From an uncultured Roseibium sp. (lineage in GTDB: Bacteria > Pseudomonadota > Alphaproteobacteria > Rhizobiales > Stappiaceae): a DNA stretch of 64,000 bases. Positions 61,038 through 64,000 of this stretch are shown in pieces. A model generated the notes under the pieces. It ran no database searches and was not told the DNA's origin. It saw nothing but the letters and a program-made list of their open reading frames with translations. Numbering within the stretch: the first letter of the stretch is position 1; the number at the start of each line of letters is the position of its first letter. Location: contig NZ_OY769915.1 of NCBI RefSeq assembly GCF_963669205.1, forward strand, positions 4,500,001 through 4,564,000, in the 5' to 3' direction. The position numbers and the translations under genes were made by a program.

Positions 61038-64000
61038 ATGCAGAAGCGTTCCTCCAAATCCCGTTCCGAAGACACCGCCGCGCCCGAAGGCTTCGGCGAA
61101 GCTCCGCAGAAATCCCTGTCCGGTACGCCGCTTTCCGGCTCCATCAGCGACTGGGCCGCCGAGATCGCCGAAGAGGCCGAGAAGCCCGCTCCCAAGGCAA
61201 AATCGAAGATCAAGGACCCGGCCGCGCCGAAGGACCTCGCCCCCGGTGCACCTGGAACCATCAGCCGCACTGCGCGCACCTCGTCGCGCGAGCGTGAGCG
61301 CGCGGGCGGCGACGGCGCGGTCGCCAAGGACGTTCAGGAAGGCCGCAAGGCGAAACTGTCTCCCAAGGGCGCGAAGGCCAAGGGGAAGTATCCGGAGCAG
61401 AGCGAAGGCAAGCGCGAACGCGCGCCGGCCGGTCAGGCCGCCCCCGCGGAGGCCAGTGCGAAAGCACGACGGGCCGTGAGCGAAAAAAAGCCAAAGCCGA
61501 CAAAATCCGCGCGTGGCACCTCCATAGGCAAAGCCGACAGTGCCCGGGAAAGGGCCGCCGGCGGACTGAACCCGGTGGCCGGTCTGGACATGTCGCTGGA
61601 GGAGGCCGAACAGCTCGAGGAAAAGCTCAAGCAGCACAAGAAGGACAACAAGAAGAAATCGGCGGCGGATGGCCGTTACGGCGATCTCGGCGGCAACCAG
61701 GGCGCAACCGCGACCGTGGAGGCCCTGTCGGCCCTGATCGAATCCGGCAACCCGCTGCACAAGAACGGCGAATTGTGGGTGCCGCACCGGCCGGACCGTC
61801 CGGCCAAGTCCGAGGGCGGCGTCGAGATCGTCCTGAAATCGGACTATGAGCCCCGCGGCGACCAGCCGACCGCGATTGCCGAACTGGTCGAAGGCATGGA
61901 GACCGGCGAGCAGACCCAGGTGCTGCTCGGCGTCACCGGCTCGGGCAAGACCTACACCATGGCACAGGTGATTTCCCGCACCCAGCGCCCGGCCCTCGTC
62001 CTCGCCCCCAACAAGACCCTCGCCGCCCAGCTCTATGGCGAGTTCAAATCCTTCTTTCCGGACAACGCGGTCGAATATTTCGTCTCCTACTACGACTACT
62101 ACCAGCCGGAAGCCTATGTCCCGCGCACGGACACCTATATCGAGAAGGAAAGCTCGATCAACGAGCAGATCGACCGGATGCGCCACTCGGCCACGCGCGC
62201 GCTCCTGGAACGCGACGACGTCATCATCGTCGCCTCGGTGTCGTGCATCTACGGTATCGGTTCGGTGGAGACCTACACGGCGATGACCTTCGCCATCGAG
62301 GTGGGCGAGCGCATCGACCAGCGCCAGCTCATCGCCGACCTGGTCGCCCTGCAATACAAGCGCAACGATGCCGCCTTCCAGCGCGGCGCATTCCGTGTAC
62401 GCGGTGATACGATCGAGCTGTTCCCGGCCCACTATGAGGACCGGGCGTGGCGCATTTCGCTGTTCGGCGACGAGATCGAGTCGATAACCGAGTTCGACCC
62501 GCTCACCGGCAGGAAGTCGGGCGAACTGAAAAGCGTCAAGATCTACGCCAACTCGCACTATGTCACGCCCAAGCCGACGCTGAACCAGGCGATCAAGTCG
62601 ATCAAGGAGGAGCTCAGGCACCGGCTGGAGGAACTGAACACCCATGGCCGCCTGCTGGAAGCCCAGCGCCTGGAACAGCGCACCATGTTCGACCTGGAAA
62701 TGCTGGAGGCGACCGGCTCGTGCGCGGGCATCGAGAACTACTCGCGCTACCTGACGGGCCGCAAGCCGGGCGAGCCGCCCCCCACCCTGTTCGAATATCT
62801 GCCCGATAATGCCATCGTCTTCGCCGACGAAAGCCACGTCACCATTCCGCAGATCGGCGCCATGTACCGGGGCGATTTCCGCCGCAAGGCGACGCTGGCA
62901 GAATATGGCTTCCGCCTGCCGTCCTGCATGGACAACCGGCCGCTGCGCTTCGAGGAATGGAACGCCATGCGGCCGCAGTCGGTCGCCGTCTCGGCCACGC
63001 CCGGCTCCTGGGAGATGGAACAGTCCGGCGGCGTCTTCGCCGAACAGGTGATCCGCCCGACGGGCCTCGTCGATCCGGTGATCGACATCCGCCCGGCCTC
63101 CACCCAGGTGGACGATCTTCTCGGGGAGGTGCGCGAAATCGCCCAGAAGGGCTACCGCACGCTGGTCACCACACTCACCAAGCGCATGGCCGAGGACCTG
63201 ACCGAATATCTCCACGAGAACGGTGTGCGCGTGCGCTACATGCACTCCGACATCGACACGCTGGAGCGCATCGAGATAATCCGCGACCTGCGCCTCGGCG
63301 CCTTCGACGTGCTGGTCGGCATCAACCTCCTGCGCGAAGGTCTCGACATTCCCGAATGTGCGCTGGTCGCCATTCTGGACGCGGACAAGGAAGGCTTCCT
63401 CAGGTCCGAGACCTCGCTGATCCAGACGATCGGCCGCGCAGCCCGCAATGTCGACGGCAAGGTGATCCTTTACGCCGACAACATGACAGGCTCCATGGAG
63501 CGGGCGATCGCTGAAACCACCCGCCGCCGCGAGAAACAGCTCGACTACAACGAAGAACACGGCATCACGCCCGAAAGCGTCAAGCGCAACATCGCCGACA
63601 TTCTCGACAGCGTCTACGAACAGGACCACGTCACGGTGGACGCCGGCTTTGCCGAGGAAGGCTCCCTGGTCGGACACAACCTCGCCGCCCATATCGAGGA
63701 TCTGGAAAAGCAGATGCGCGACGCCGCCGCCGATCTCGACTTCGAGACGGCCGCGCGCCTGCGCGACGAGATCAAGCGCCTGCAGGAAACCGAGCTGGCG
63801 GTGGCCGACGACGCCATGGCCCGCCAGTCCGACGTCGACGACCGCACCGGCGGCTTCCGCGGCGACCGCAAGTTCGGCGCCGGCGGCACCAAGGAAGGCG
63901 CCAGCGGCAAGAAGAAGGAAACCGCGAGGGACCGCGCCCGCGCCGCCAAACAGAAATCCGCCCTCCCCGCCCCCAGCGCCAAGGTCCGCAAGAACACCCT
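61038..64000 (+). CDS. uvrB: Excinuclease ABC subunit B (UvrB), 5' part
   Basis: DNA-damage recognition helicase of nucleotide excision repair; the gene runs off the right edge (about 987 residues visible). A Lys/Ala/Pro-rich extension of about 260 residues precedes the normal UvrB start (SDYEPRGDQPTAIAELVEGM, about 266). Walker A LLGVTGSGKTYTMA, beta-hairpin YYDYYQPEAYVPRTDTYIE, helicase motifs DESHVTIPQ and AVSATPGSWE, and QTIGRAARN follow. The C-terminal UVR motif (DLDFETAARLRDEIKRLQ) is near 900, then an Arg/Lys tail. Alphaproteobacterial UvrB proteins are often of this long type. Start ATG 61038 is my choice; one further upstream is possible. Confidence 0.93.
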   Translation, partial: MQKRSSKSRSEDTAAPEGFGEAPQKSLSGTPLSGSISDWAAEIAEEAEKPAPKAKSKIKDPAAPKDLAPGAPGTISRTARTSSRERERAGGDGAVAKDVQEGRKAKLSPKGAKAKGKYPEQSEGKRERAPAGQAAPAEASAKARRAVSEKKPKPTKSARGTSIGKADSARERAAGGLNPVAGLDMSLEEAEQLEEKLKQHKKDNKKKSAADGRYGDLGGNQGATATVEALSALIESGNPLHKNGELWVPHRPDRPAKSEGGVEIVLKSDYEPRGDQPTAIAELVEGMETGEQTQVLLGVTGSGKTYTMAQVISRTQRPALVLAPNKTLAAQLYGEFKSFFPDNAVEYFVSYYDYYQPEAYVPRTDTYIEKESSINEQIDRMRHSATRALLERDDVIIVASVSCIYGIGSVETYTAMTFAIEVGERIDQRQLIADLVALQYKRNDAAFQRGAFRVRGDTIELFPAHYEDRAWRISLFGDEIESITEFDPLTGRKSGELKSVKIYANSHYVTPKPTLNQAIKSIKEELRHRLEELNTHGRLLEAQRLEQRTMFDLEMLEATGSCAGIENYSRYLTGRKPGEPPPTLFEYLPDNAIVFADESHVTIPQIGAMYRGDFRRKATLAEYGFRLPSCMDNRPLRFEEWNAMRPQSVAVSATPGSWEMEQSGGVFAEQVIRPTGLVDPVIDIRPASTQVDDLLGEVREIAQKGYRTLVTTLTKRMAEDLTEYLHENGVRVRYMHSDIDTLERIEIIRDLRLGAFDVLVGINLLREGLDIPECALVAILDADKEGFLRSETSLIQTIGRAARNVDGKVILYADNMTGSMERAIAETTRRREKQLDYNEEHGITPESVKRNIADILDSVYEQDHVTVDAGFAEEGSLVGHNLAAHIEDLEKQMRDAAADLDFETAARLRDEIKRLQETELAVADDAMARQSDVDDRTGGFRGDRKFGAGGTKEGASGKKKETARDRARAAKQKSALPAPSAKVRKNT

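Noticed and set aside
60225..63692. 1155-codon open frame on the minus strand opposite uvrB and the hydrolase
   Set aside because: It is antisense to two well-supported genes; long antisense frames are expected in GC-rich coding DNA, and its product resembles no family.
1..64000. tRNA or rRNA genes
   Set aside because: I looked for TPsiC-loop-like and rRNA-like sequences and saw none; a tRNAscan run would be decisive.

Overview
The window looks like a chromosomal segment of a GC-rich alphaproteobacterium of the Hyphomicrobiales (Rhizobiales). A marine Stappiaceae-type organism (Roseibium/Labrenzia/Stappia) is my best guess. The basis is the rpoD-dnaG-yqeY-carA...carB-greA backbone, a trxB-lsrB/vtlR pair, a ScfR-type short-chain-fatty-acyl regulator, the long alphaproteobacterial form of UvrB and choline-sulfatase. 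The taxonomic call is inference from family resemblance only. No tRNA, rRNA, CRISPR array, transposase or prophage block was seen.

Layout. 1-12.0 kb is housekeeping: the 5' part of rpoD, then dnaG and a YqeY/GatB-like gene, all on the minus strand. carA, a MerR regulator, an AT-rich spacer, a small XRE-like regulator, carB with a clear terminator, greA and a membrane protein follow. 12.3-17.4 kb holds an Lrp/AsnC regulator with a TTG start divergent from an ELM1-like gene, then trxB and a LysR regulator of the LsrB/VtlR type. Next comes a strong candidate AbcR-like small RNA, then Tat-exported MsrP without an adjacent msrQ. 17.7-23.1 kb has a serine hydrolase, an unusual EF-G-like GTPase and small secreted or membrane proteins. 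23.3-27.5 kb is a four-gene envelope-glycan or lipid cluster: GT2 transferase, multi-TM protein, methyltransferase-like protein and LPG-synthase-like membrane protein. 27.6-33.3 kb has aspartate aminotransferase, a PAS-like protein, small membrane proteins, a YqaA-like protein, a solo LuxR-type HTH protein and the ScfR-type regulator.

33.3-35.6 kb is a minus-strand set of envelope genes: two L,D-transpeptidases, a membrane-anchored thioredoxin-like protein and a small secreted protein. 35.7-41.5 kb is a polyamine-type ABC transporter operon (ATPase, binding protein, two permeases) ending in a hydantoin/Asp-Glu racemase-like enzyme, with a divergent GntR/FCD regulator. 41.6-45.0 kb encodes a large RTX protein with seven RCC1-like repeats. 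45.3-51.4 kb carries a TPR protein, DUF3775, a DUF1624 membrane protein, a choline-kinase-like phosphotransferase, a SelW-like redox protein and a MerR/CMD operon. 51.9-57.1 kb holds an orphan betC with a BetI-like operator, a lower-GC HNH nuclease, a Tat-exported protein resembling class II aminoacyl-tRNA synthetases of the AlaRS type, and a diguanylate cyclase. 57.5-60.9 kb is a lipoprotein plus a multidomain peptidoglycan hydrolase. The window ends inside uvrB.

The points most worth following are the AbcR-like RNA beside LsrB/VtlR, the exported AlaRS-like protein, the lipoprotein/peptidoglycan-hydrolase pair, the RTX/RCC1 protein and two inverted-repeat elements that may be dispersed in the genome. 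All start positions were chosen by hand from reading frames, Shine-Dalgarno-like sequences and family N-termini.
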